Assembly: GCA_042140185.1 (NCBI GenBank)
Contig: CP159477.1
Location: 3,286,001-3,350,000 of the forward strand
Direction of reading: 5' to 3'
DNA: 64,000 nt
Source: JANSXG01 sp024743075
GTDB taxonomy: Bacteria; Planctomycetota; Phycisphaerae; Phycisphaerales; UBA1924
Notes under the pieces: model-generated
Told to the model about the DNA's origin: nothing
The model's database searches: none
The model's input: only the letters and a program-made list of their open reading frames with translations
Part shown: positions 56,077 to 64,000 of the stretch, one piece after another
How the letters are laid out: the number at the start of each line of letters is the position of its first letter
Position numbering within the stretch: the first letter of the stretch is position 1
Program-made: the position numbers and the translations under genes

Positions 56077-58125
56077 ATGGCTCGCACCGATCGCCATGGC
56101 GATGCTCATCGCGCCCGCGTCGCCTGCGCAGACATTGAATCTGGGACCGGTTCCCGCGCCGCGTCAGAACACGTCCGACGCGCTCACTGCTCACTTCATG
56201 GGCGAACTCGAAGCGTCTCGAACCGAGCGCGAGCGAGCGTTGGTTCGACTCGGCGCGCGGCTTGCCCGTACCGGCGGTCCGCTGAACGAGCTCGCCTCGC
56301 GGACAATCTCGCGTCACCTTGATGTCCTGCGCAGCTCGCTGCGGGACGCCGACCGGATCGCGCAGGACGCGAGCGCGGATCCCGTTCGCCGGCAGAGACT
56401 GCGCGAACTGCTGGTCCGCGTCGACCGCGCGATCCGGTCGCACCCGCTCGATTCGATCGACGATGCGCAGCTGGCAGCGTCCGCCGAGGCAGTGTTCGGC
56501 ACGATGGCGGACCTCGCGCGGGAACTCGAGCAGGAGCCGATGAGCACGCCGCCACGGTTGACCAAAGAGACGGCTCTTCCCGACACCCCGGCGCTTCGTG
56601 AGTCGATCGGGCGCTCCGGGAGCCGTTCGAAGGCTCCGCCGATCGGCTGCTCGAACTGCTCAATCTCTTTGAGAGCGTCCGCGCCGTTCCGTCGCTCGAG
56701 TCCGCGTCCGAACGCGGCCTGCGAGTTCTCGCCGGCGTCGTTGGTTTCACGCAGATCGAGGACGACCGGTTCGTTCCGCGCTCGGCGCTGCAGCGATTGC
56801 CACAGGCGCTCGAGGGCTGTCTGTTCGACGAGACCGGCCCGCGCTCACCGACCGAAGCACTCGCAATGCTCGAAGCGCTCGCGCGTCTCGGATCGCTCGT
56901 CGAGCGGTGCGCATCTCTGGAGGGCGATACCGCCCGACGGATCGAACCGGTTTTCGGCGGCATGCTCACCGGCCTGACGTCGCCGGCGGAGGCCCAGATG
57001 CTGGACCTGATGTTCCCGCCGCTGGAGCGCTCGGTCGGTTTGATCGTGCGCGGCGCAGCGCTGCCCTCGGTGCGATCGGTCTCGCCGCAGCTCCAGTACG
57101 CCTGGCGGTTTCTGCTCCCGCAGGAGCAGGCGGCCCGTATCGCGTCGATCGAATCGATCGCGCGGATCACCGATGACCCCGGACTCATCGCGTCGCCCGA
57201 GGTGGTCAGCGCTCTGGTCGGGCACGCCGAGGTGGTCGAGTCGCTGGAAGCCCTGCTCGGCGTGGATGTGCTTCAAGACGAACTCGACAGCGCCGGGGTG
57301 CCCGGCGCGTTTCAGGCTCTTGAGGCGCTGCGCGCCGACCTGCGACTCATGGGTGATCGCGAGGGCTACCGCGCCGCCGGTGTGCGCGTGCTCCCGCTGG
57401 TGCGGCTGCTGGCACGCTACCGCAGTCTCCCCGGTGCCGATCGGGTGCTCGCCGGGTCCGGCGCCGATCTCGTTTGGGCCGAACCGCTCCGGGCACTGAT
57501 CACGGGCGAACTCGACCGCTGGCGACTCCGCCTCGCGATGGAGCGCATCAGCGCCAACGCCGGCACGCCGATCGAGATGACCGGTGAAAAGCTCGACGCT
57601 CGCCAGACGCTCGAGACGCTGCGCCGGACGGTCCTTGCCGCTTCGGACATTATCGAGCTCGCGGACGGCGGTTTCGAGCGATTGGATGCGCTCCCGGAGT
57701 TCGAAACCTTCGATGGCGAGGACACTCTCGGCGTGCGCGCCGCGGTGGACTTCGAGGCCGTGTCGAGCGCTGTCGGTGCGGCGACCGATGCGCTCGCCCT
57801 GGGCGATGCTCAGCGGGCGAGTGTGGTGCTCGGTGGCGTGCAGGACGAACTGATCGTCGTCGGTGTGCTTGCAGAGCTTTCCCGGCGTGTGACCGGCGCG
57901 TCGACCGACCGGGCGTCTGTCGCGTCGATGGAGTGCGCGCTGGTGCTCCGGCGACTGACCGCCCTCGGCGACAGCGCAGACCACATCGCCTCGCTCAGCC
58001 TCGCCGGACGCTATCGCGAAGCCGGGCTCGATCGGAGGGCGTTTCGCGCTTGGATGACCGACCAAGCCGAGCGGACCATCGATACGCTCGACTGGCTCAG
58101 CGCCTCGTGGCAGCGCCGTCGCTGA
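56057..58125 (+). CDS. Secreted helical protein, unknown function (frame break)
   Basis: About 690 residues from a GTG that overlaps the glycosyltransferase end. A signal peptide (LAPIAMAMLIAPASPAQ) is followed by a long, almost purely helical protein rich in Leu, Ala, Arg and Glu. The frame breaks at the G run 56618-56620; one G joins ...RESIGRSG to EPFEGSADRLLELLNLFE. Later helices include LEGDTARRIEPVFGGMLTGL and VIVVGVLAELSRR-like repeats. No family found. Its overlap with a glycosyltransferase suggests an envelope role, but this is only position. Confidence 0.65.
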
Positions 58126-58179
58126 CGCTTCGTCGGGGCTACCATCGGATCCGCCCACCTTCCTTGCCGGAGCACTGTC

Positions 58180-58949
58180 ATGGCCAACATCCTCGTCGTC
58201 GGACCGCACCCTGATGATCAGGAAGCGGGGATGGGCGCGACGATCGCCAAGTTCGCGCAGCAGGGACACGATGTGCTGCTGCTGGACATGACCAACGGCG
58301 AACCGACACCGCTGGGCGACGTCGCGACGCGCGAGAAGGAAGCCGAGGCGGCACGGACCGTGCTCGACGGTGGAACCGGACGGGTGAAGCGGCGCATGCT
58401 GGAAGTCGAGGGTGAGGCGAGAGGCCACGGCGGCGAGGGAGTGTGGGGTGGCAGGGCGTTGCCCAACAGGTTCGTCGAGCACTCGATCGACGCCCGCCGG
58501 GCGGTCGCGTCGGTGATCCGCGAGCACCAGGCCCAGATCGTCTTCACGCCCTACCCGCAGGACGCCCATCCGGACCATGTTGCCACGACGCGGATTGTCG
58601 AAGATGCCCGATTCGATGCGAAGCTCAGCAAGATCGACCTGCCCGGCGAGCGGATCTACCCTCGCTGGCTGTTCTATTACTACGCCACCCACCTGCGATG
58701 GGTCGCCGACCCGTCGTTCCTGATCGATGTGACCGGCTACGAGAGGCAGAAGATCGCTTCGATGGAGGCGTACCACACCCAGTTCGTCGCGCCGGACGGA
58801 TCGGGGCGAACCCGGACGGGCAGACCGTGCAGAGCTTCGTCACGGAGCGACTCGGCTACTTCGGTTCACGCATCGGCACCCGATACGCCGAGCCGTTCTA
58901 TACGAAGGAACCGGTGGGGTTTGAAGGGCTCGGCGCACTGGTGATGTAG
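58180..58949 (+). CDS. PIG-L family zinc deacetylase, BshB1-like (frame break)
   Basis: About 256 residues. The zinc site is HPDDQEAGMGATIA at the start plus DAHPDHVATTRIVEDARF, giving the two metal-binding histidines and the catalytic Asp. The C-terminal IASMEAYHTQFVAP block resembles BshB1, the enzyme that deacetylates GlcNAc-malate in bacillithiol synthesis. The frame breaks at the G run 58803-58806; one G joins it to ANPDGQTVQSFVTERLGYFG and the end at 58949. Without bshA and bshC nearby the true substrate is open. Confidence 0.8.
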
Positions 58950-59086
58950 GCCTCTGAGCAGGCGGCGAAGCCAACCCTGACCGGCTACAATCCGGTCCGT
59001 TTCCGGCTGGCATGCCGAACGGAAATCGAACACTCCGGACTCCCGCCCGTGTGCGGTGAATGTCTCGTCAGGAAGGACCAAGCGCT

Positions 59087-60607
59087 GTGGCTGACAAGCA
59101 CTACGACCTCGTTGTGATCGGCGGCGGACCCGCCGGGTACGTCGGCGCCATCCGCGCCGCTCAGCTCGGCCTGAAGGTCGCCTGCGTCGAACGCGACAAG
59201 CTCGGCGGCGTGTGCCTGAACTGGGGCTGCATCCCCTCCAAGAGCCTGCTCGCCAACGCCGAGCTCTACGAGAAGGTCTCCAAGGAGGCCGAGGACTGGG
59301 GCCTGGCCTTCGACAACCTCCGCGTCGACTGGTCCAAGGTCATCGGGCGCAGCCGCGGCGTCGCCGACAAGCTCAACAAGGGCATCGGCTTCCTGCTCAA
59401 GAAGAACAAGATCGACCACATCCAGGGCAACGCCAAGATCCTGTCCGGTCGCAAGAACGGCGGCAAGTGCACGATCGAGATCCAGGAGGCCGAGGTCAAG
59501 GCCACGCTGACCCACGCCCCGGTGACCATCGGCAAGAAGATCGAGCAGATCACCTGCGACAACGTCCTCGTCGCGACCGGCTCCGTCGCGCGCGACCTGC
59601 CCTTCGCCCGCTTCGACGGCGACAAGATCATCGGCGCCCGCGAAGCCATGACCCTGCCCGAGCAGCCCAAGAAGCTGATCGTGGTCGGCGCCGGCGCGAT
59701 CGGCATCGAGTTCGCCTATTTCTACAACTCCTACGGCACCGAGACCACGGTGCTCGAGATGATGCCCCGCATCGTGCCCGTCGAGGACGACGATGTTTCG
59801 AAGGAGCTCGAGAAGATCTTCAAGAAGCAGGGCATGAACATCCGCACCTCGACCACGGTCACCAACATCGAGAAGACCAAGGACGGCGTGAAGGTCACCG
59901 TCGCGCCGTTCAAGGACGGCAAGGCCGACGAGTCCAAGAGCGAGGTCATCGAGGGCGACAAGGTCCTTCTCGCGATCGGCGTGAAGGGGCGCTACGACGG
60001 CCTGTTCGACGAGTCGCTCGGCATCGAAACCGTCAAGGACCACATCAAGACCGACTACGTCCCCAACGCGCCCGAGCCCCAGACGCTCACCTACGCCACG
60101 AACATCCCCGGCATCTACGCCGTCGGCGATGTCATCGGCCCGCCCTGGCTCGCTCACGTCGCGTCCGAAGAGGCGATCATCGCCGTCGAGCGCATTGCCG
60201 GCCACGACCCGATCCCGATGGACTACTCGGTCATCCCCGGCTGCACCTACTGCCACCCACAGGTCGCGTCGGTCGGGTTCACCGAGCGTGCCCTGAAGGA
60301 AAATGGTCTCGTCAAGGACAAGGACTACCAGGTCGGCTCGTACAACCTCATGTCGCACGGCAAGGCGATCGCCGCGGGCCAGAACAAAGGCCTCGTGAAG
60401 ATCATCCGTGGCCTGCCGCGCGGCGAGATCCTTGGCGCGCACATCCTCGGCCACGAGGCCACCGAACTCATCGCCGAACTCACGCTCGCGCGTCGTCTCG
60501 AAGCGACCAGCGAAGAGATCAATGTGACCGTTCACGCGCACCCGACGATGCACGAGGCGATCCATGAAGCGAGTCTTGCTTCGGAAGGCCGCGTGATCCA
60601 CGCCTGA
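59087..60607 (+). CDS. lpdA: Dihydrolipoyl dehydrogenase
   Basis: About 506 residues from a GTG with AGGAAGG upstream (an ATG at 59060 is an alternative). The E3 component of pyruvate or 2-oxoglutarate dehydrogenase complexes reoxidises dihydrolipoamide with NAD. Landmarks are FAD site LVVIGGGPAGYVGAIRAA, redox disulfide GGVCLNWGCIPSKSLL, NAD site IVVGAGAIGIEFAYF, second FAD region IYAVGDVIGPPWLAHV and the C-terminal base HAHPTMHEAIHEASLA. A strong terminator follows directly. No other complex subunits are adjacent. Confidence 0.95.
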   Translation: MADKHYDLVVIGGGPAGYVGAIRAAQLGLKVACVERDKLGGVCLNWGCIPSKSLLANAELYEKVSKEAEDWGLAFDNLRVDWSKVIGRSRGVADKLNKGIGFLLKKNKIDHIQGNAKILSGRKNGGKCTIEIQEAEVKATLTHAPVTIGKKIEQITCDNVLVATGSVARDLPFARFDGDKIIGAREAMTLPEQPKKLIVVGAGAIGIEFAYFYNSYGTETTVLEMMPRIVPVEDDDVSKELEKIFKKQGMNIRTSTTVTNIEKTKDGVKVTVAPFKDGKADESKSEVIEGDKVLLAIGVKGRYDGLFDESLGIETVKDHIKTDYVPNAPEPQTLTYATNIPGIYAVGDVIGPPWLAHVASEEAIIAVERIAGHDPIPMDYSVIPGCTYCHPQVASVGFTERALKENGLVKDKDYQVGSYNLMSHGKAIAAGQNKGLVKIIRGLPRGEILGAHILGHEATELIAELTLARRLEATSEEINVTVHAHPTMHEAIHEASLASEGRVIHA

Positions 60608-60630
60608 ACCGGACTCGACTCGTTGCGAAG

Positions 60631-60652
60631 CCCCGCGACCAGCGGGGTTTTT
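60631..60652 (+). terminator. Rho-independent terminator after lpdA
   Basis: Six-base stem CCCCGC / GCGGGG with a GACCA loop followed by five T, 24 bases after the lpdA stop. Confidence 0.9.
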
Positions 60653-60899
60653 CGTGCGCTCCGCGGTCAGTTGTGCAAGGGCGACCCATTGCCCAGCAGA
60701 GATTCGCGAGTTTAGGTTTCAGCAACTACGGCGTCGGACACGCATTGCGATTGTCGCGATCAACCGGGCTGATGGCTTGGATGCATGCCGATCTGAGGCA
60801 TACTGCCGGAGGCTCCTCTCGCTTCGGGTGAGGAAGCGTCTTCTTTATTCGATCGGACTGAGTGTGGCACGATCCAGAGAACGTCGGTGTACCCGCGAA

Positions 60900-62288
60900 G
60901 TGCAGTTTGTTTGCTGCGTGTGTCTGTGTGCTCAGGCTGCAGTCGCTACAGACAGTCCGTGTGATCCGGTCGTCGAGGCGCTGGGTTCGGGGGTCGACGG
61001 CCCCGTTCGTGCGATCGCGTCTGTTCGCAGAGGCGACGCCTATCAGCTCTACATCGCCGGCAAGTTCAACACCGCCGGCGGCGAACTCATGAACAACATC
61101 GCCATGTGGGACGGTGTCGGCTGGAACGCCTACCGATTCCTCCCGTTCGAGCCGCCGACCATCGGAGTGCCCGGCAGCCGCGGCATCTCGGCGCTCGAGC
61201 CCATCCCCAATCCCTTCGATCCGAAGTCGCCGGATGAGTTCATCATGCTCGGCGGCGACCTGCTGCTCGGTGACTCCGACTCGGTTCGCGTGTTCTTCCC
61301 GATGGAAGCTTCGATCACCGGCTCGCCGGTGCCGCAGTTCGATACGGAGGTGCAAGGCTTCGGGATCTGCGACATCGCGTTCGGTCCGGTCGGCGGCACA
61401 TCAACATTCGCGCTGGCCGGAGATTTTTCAGCGGTCAACGGCGAGCCGATAGAGAGAATCGCTCAGCGCAGCACGATCCTCGAAGCGGATTGGCAGTCCG
61501 TAGTGAACAGCAGTTTCGCGTCCGGCTCAGTAGCGTGCGTCGAGTTCATCGACGACAAAGCCTTCGGTGCGGGCCTCTACTTTTCGGGGCTGTTCGAGCG
61601 CCCCGGCATCGACGGCCCGATCTGCAACTCGATCTGCCGCTGGGACGGCGAGGCGTTCTACCCGCTCGACTCCGGTCTGACGGGACCGGTCGGCGCTCCG
61701 AGCCCCGCCACCACCATGACGTTCGGCGACATCGGCGAAGGCCCGTCGCTGTACGTTGCCGGCACATTCACCCTCGCCGGCGCCGTGGAGGCCAACGGCA
61801 TCGCCCGCTGGGACGGCTCAGCGTGGCACGCCCTGGGCGACGGGAGGCCGCCGCTGCTCGGACAGCCGAGCGTGAGCGCTCTTGCGATCTTCGACGACGG
61901 CTCGGGCCCCGCGCTCTACGCCGCCCCCGCGTTCCCCGGTCCGATCGCGCGGTGGGACGGGGAGCAATGGCAGGACTTCAGCGCAGAGTCCGACGGAACG
62001 GTCTACACGATGGCGGTGCACGACGACGGGAGCGGTGAAGCGCTCTACGTCGGTGGCGATTTCGCCGTGATCGGCGACACCGAGGTGAGCGGCATCGCTC
62101 GCATCCGCGGTTGCGCCGCGCCCTGCCCCGGCGACGTGACCTCCGATGGCACGGTCGATCTCGCCGACCTCAACCTCGTGCTCGCGAACTTCGGCCAGAC
62201 GACGACCGACGGCGACACGGACGGCGACGGCGTCGTCAATCTCGTCGACCTCAACGCCGTGCTCGCCAATTTCGGCTCAGCCTGCTGA
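60900..62288 (+). CDS. Secreted propeller-repeat protein with dockerin-like tail
   Basis: About 462 residues from a GTG chosen because it gives a short signal-like start (VCCVCLCAQAAVATDS); the true start is uncertain and could be upstream. The body has about six kelch-like blades of the type seen in the metalloprotease at 16.8-19.3 kb (IARWDGSAWHALGDG, FDDGSGPALYA, IARWDGEQWQDFSAESDG). The tail is the cysteine-bracketed pair GDVTSDGTVDLADLNLVLAN / GDTDGDGVVNLVDLNAVLAN. Sixth member of the tail group, about 35 kb from the cluster. Role unknown. Confidence 0.7.
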   Translation: MQFVCCVCLCAQAAVATDSPCDPVVEALGSGVDGPVRAIASVRRGDAYQLYIAGKFNTAGGELMNNIAMWDGVGWNAYRFLPFEPPTIGVPGSRGISALEPIPNPFDPKSPDEFIMLGGDLLLGDSDSVRVFFPMEASITGSPVPQFDTEVQGFGICDIAFGPVGGTSTFALAGDFSAVNGEPIERIAQRSTILEADWQSVVNSSFASGSVACVEFIDDKAFGAGLYFSGLFERPGIDGPICNSICRWDGEAFYPLDSGLTGPVGAPSPATTMTFGDIGEGPSLYVAGTFTLAGAVEANGIARWDGSAWHALGDGRPPLLGQPSVSALAIFDDGSGPALYAAPAFPGPIARWDGEQWQDFSAESDGTVYTMAVHDDGSGEALYVGGDFAVIGDTEVSGIARIRGCAAPCPGDVTSDGTVDLADLNLVLANFGQTTTDGDTDGDGVVNLVDLNAVLANFGSAC

Positions 62289-62303
62289 CGCGCAGCCTCC
62301 GGG

Positions 62304-62930
62304 TCACTCCGGTCTGATCTTCTCCCACATCTCCCGATACCGCTGCGCCATCGCCTCGATCGCACCGGGGATGACGCGCACCTGACCGACCACCGAGATG
62401 AAGTTCACATCGCCGTGCCAGCGCGGCACGACGTGCACGTGCAGGTGCTCGGGCACGCCCGCGCCCGCCGCGAGACCCTGGTTGATGCCGATGTTCACGC
62501 CCTGGCAGCCGAGTGTCCGCTCGCAAAGGTCCGTCGCGAGATCGACCAGCGACCAGAGTTCCGAGCGCTGCTCAGGCGTGTAATCGAGCAGGCGCAGGCG
62601 CGACTCACCCAGTGCCACCAGCAGGTGCCCGTTCGCATAGGGATAGCGATTCAGGAACACCATGCCGCCGGGCGTTTCCGGGTCGGCATCCGTCCGCGAC
62701 CAGTCGCCCTGCGTGGTGGGGGCTTTGGGCCGTCCCGTACGCACGATGACGTGGTTCGTCTCGTCGTCGCCCGGGTTCAGCCAGTACTCCCGGATGAAGC
62801 ACGACGAGCGCACCGGCTCCCCACCGGTCTCCGACGCGGCCTGATCCGAGAGCATCTGCATGTACCGGTCTCGCCATGGGGCGTGGAGCTGGATCGGGCG
62901 GTTCTCGGCGGGATTGGTGTCGTCTGGCAT
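62304..62930 (-). CDS. HIT-domain nucleotide hydrolase/transferase
   Basis: 208 residues from ATG at 62930. The histidine triad is HLHVHVVPRW near residue 165, preceded by the nucleotide-binding GINQGLAAGAGVPE. The N-terminal part FIREYWLNPGDDETNHVIVR and PYANGHLLVALGESRLRLLD matches Ap4A phosphorylase/hydrolase-like HIT proteins, which cleave dinucleoside polyphosphates. Convergent with the tailed protein gene, 15 bases apart. An internal promoter is not obvious. Confidence 0.85.
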   Translation of the reverse strand: MPDDTNPAENRPIQLHAPWRDRYMQMLSDQAASETGGEPVRSSCFIREYWLNPGDDETNHVIVRTGRPKAPTTQGDWSRTDADPETPGGMVFLNRYPYANGHLLVALGESRLRLLDYTPEQRSELWSLVDLATDLCERTLGCQGVNIGINQGLAAGAGVPEHLHVHVVPRWHGDVNFISVVGQVRVIPGAIEAMAQRYREMWEKIRPE

Positions 62931-63051
62931 CGTCCGAGCATAGTCCCACGATCGACGCGTGGCGGCTACACTCGACGTCCCGGCACGCGACGAAAACCCC
63001 GCAACCGGGCCGAATTCAACCCCTACACCGACAGCGGAGGTCCTCGTTCTC

Positions 63052-64000
63052 ATGTTCAAATCAGTCAAAGTCGGCGGGCGCAGGCGCTCGATGTGCTCGT
63101 GCTCGGTCAGTTCAAGTCCACCGGTTCGTCCGGGGGCGGAGCAGCCCTTGACAGCACCTCAAAGGAGCACGACGCCGAGGGGCTTGCCCAGGCCGCCGCC
63201 AAGCGTGCCGAGGCCACCGGAGAGACCGGCTGCATCGTCGAGGCTTTCCCGACCGGCAAAGGAGCTCCGAAGCGCGTCGTCGTTCTCGGTCTGGGCGACA
63301 AGAGCAAGTTCGGACCCGAGGCAGCCCGCTCCGCAGGCGCGTTGCTCGGTCGCCATCTCGCGAGGGTGAAGGCGAGCTCGGTCGCGATCGAACTCGGGGG
63401 CGCGATCGAGGCCGCAAAGGCCGACTCCGGCTCCTGCGGCCGCGCCTTCGGCGAGTCCATCGGCATCCTCGCCTGGGACGCCGACCAGTTCCGCGGCTCG
63501 GTGTCGACCAAGACCGAACGTCAGGCTCTCAGTCTTCGCAGCAGCGACAAGGCGTTCAGCGCGGGCATGGAATACGGCATCGGCCTGGGCGAATCCACCA
63601 ACGTCGCCCGCACCCTCAGCGAAACGCCGCCCAACATCTGCACGCCTGAGTTCGTCGCCAAGGAAGCCCAGAAGCTCGCCCGCTCCACCGGTATGAAGTG
63701 CACCGTCATCAAGGGCGCGAAACTGCTCGAAGAGAAACTCATCGGTATCCACACCGTCGGGATGGCGTCCGACCACAGCCCATGCCTCGTCCGGCTCGAG
63801 TACACACCCAAGTCCGCCGGACGCGGGAAGAAGCCCATCGTCCTCGTCGGCAAGACCATCACCTACGACAGCGGCGGCCTGTCCCTGAAGATCTCCGGGT
63901 CCATGAAGGGCATGAAACGCGACATGGACGGCGGCGCGGGCGTCTTCGGTGCGATGCACGCCATCGCCACGGTCGTGAAACCCAAGCGCAAGGTCATCGC
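63052..64000 (+). CDS. pepA: Leucyl aminopeptidase, M17 family (frame break; cut by window end)
   Basis: The first 316 or so residues of a cytosolic zinc aminopeptidase. A GGAGG precedes the ATG. The frame breaks near 63078-63081; one base joins MFKSVKVGGR to QALDVLVLGQFKSTGSSGGG. The N-terminal domain is typical (VLGLGDKSKFGPEAARSAGA, NVARTLSETPPNICTPEFVA). The catalytic domain starts: IVLVGKTITYDSGGLSLK carries the metal ligands, and MKGMKRDMDGGAGVFGAMHA follows, with G in place of the usual Ala in DMxGAA. The remainder is outside the window. Confidence 0.9.

Noticed and set aside
54859..58949. Bacillithiol pathway from the glycosyltransferase and the BshB1-like deacetylase
   Set aside because: The glycosyltransferase lacks BshA-specific features by eye, bshC is absent, and a large unrelated gene lies between them.
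16789..63081. Programmed frameshifting or pseudogenes in many genes
   Set aside because: The breaks hit conserved housekeeping genes at random points, often at G/C runs, with intact sequence on both sides; sequencing error explains this more simply.

Overview
The window looks like a chromosomal stretch of a high-GC member of the Planctomycetota, most likely a Phycisphaerae/Phycisphaerales relative. This is an inference. It rests on six secreted proteins that end in a double EF-hand, dockerin-like tail of the form DxNxDGxVDLADLNxVLAxFG, on a membrane protein with a C-terminal zinc ribbon, on many GTG starts, and on scattered lipoproteins and secreted proteins of unknown function. No rRNA, convincing tRNA, CRISPR array, phage or insertion sequence was seen.

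Layout. 0-8 kb: two secreted or membrane proteins, an oligopeptide-binding protein with its permease, SlyX, a PagL-like lipid A deacylase relative and a DUF368 lipid-carrier transporter. 8-13.6 kb: the F1Fo ATP synthase operon atpZ-atpI-atpB-atpE-atpF-atpH-atpA, which stops at a strong terminator, so gamma, beta and epsilon must lie elsewhere. 13.8-25 kb: a cluster of five dockerin-tailed secreted proteins (a small one, an FG-GAP/ASPIC protein, a zinc metalloprotease with a beta-propeller, an FG-GAP/Ig protein and a large repeat protein) interrupted by an RMD1/DUF155 gene. 25.1-29.3 kb: a tightly overlapping operon of a C39-like peptidase, a RimK-like ATP-grasp ligase, a GCS2 ligase and an N-formylglutamate amidohydrolase-like protein. 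This is the best candidate here for a poorly understood amide-bond-forming system. 30-33.5 kb: an LpoB / LpoB-like / COG3014-like / YcfL lipoprotein cluster. 33.5-43.8 kb: PPi-type phosphofructokinase, a LuxR regulator, an unusual uracil-DNA glycosylase without cysteines, two tandem cation/proton antiporters, an SDR protein and an ABC ATPase. 43.8-50 kb: a membrane protein, YceI, a flavodoxin-like protein with ergothioneine genes egtD and egtB, and sucD. 50-64 kb: a yellow/MRJP-like lipoprotein, a DUF1579 protein, a P-loop variant protein, a possible structured noncoding RNA, truA, a glycosyltransferase, a PIG-L deacetylase, dihydrolipoyl dehydrogenase, a sixth dockerin-tailed protein, a HIT protein and the start of a leucyl aminopeptidase.

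Reliability. At least fifteen single-base frame breaks interrupt thirteen otherwise well conserved genes, several at runs of G or C. I read these as uncorrected sequencing errors rather than pseudogenes, and give full spans for those genes with the break position. Start sites were chosen from ribosome-binding sites, signal peptides and family lengths, and several are GTG.
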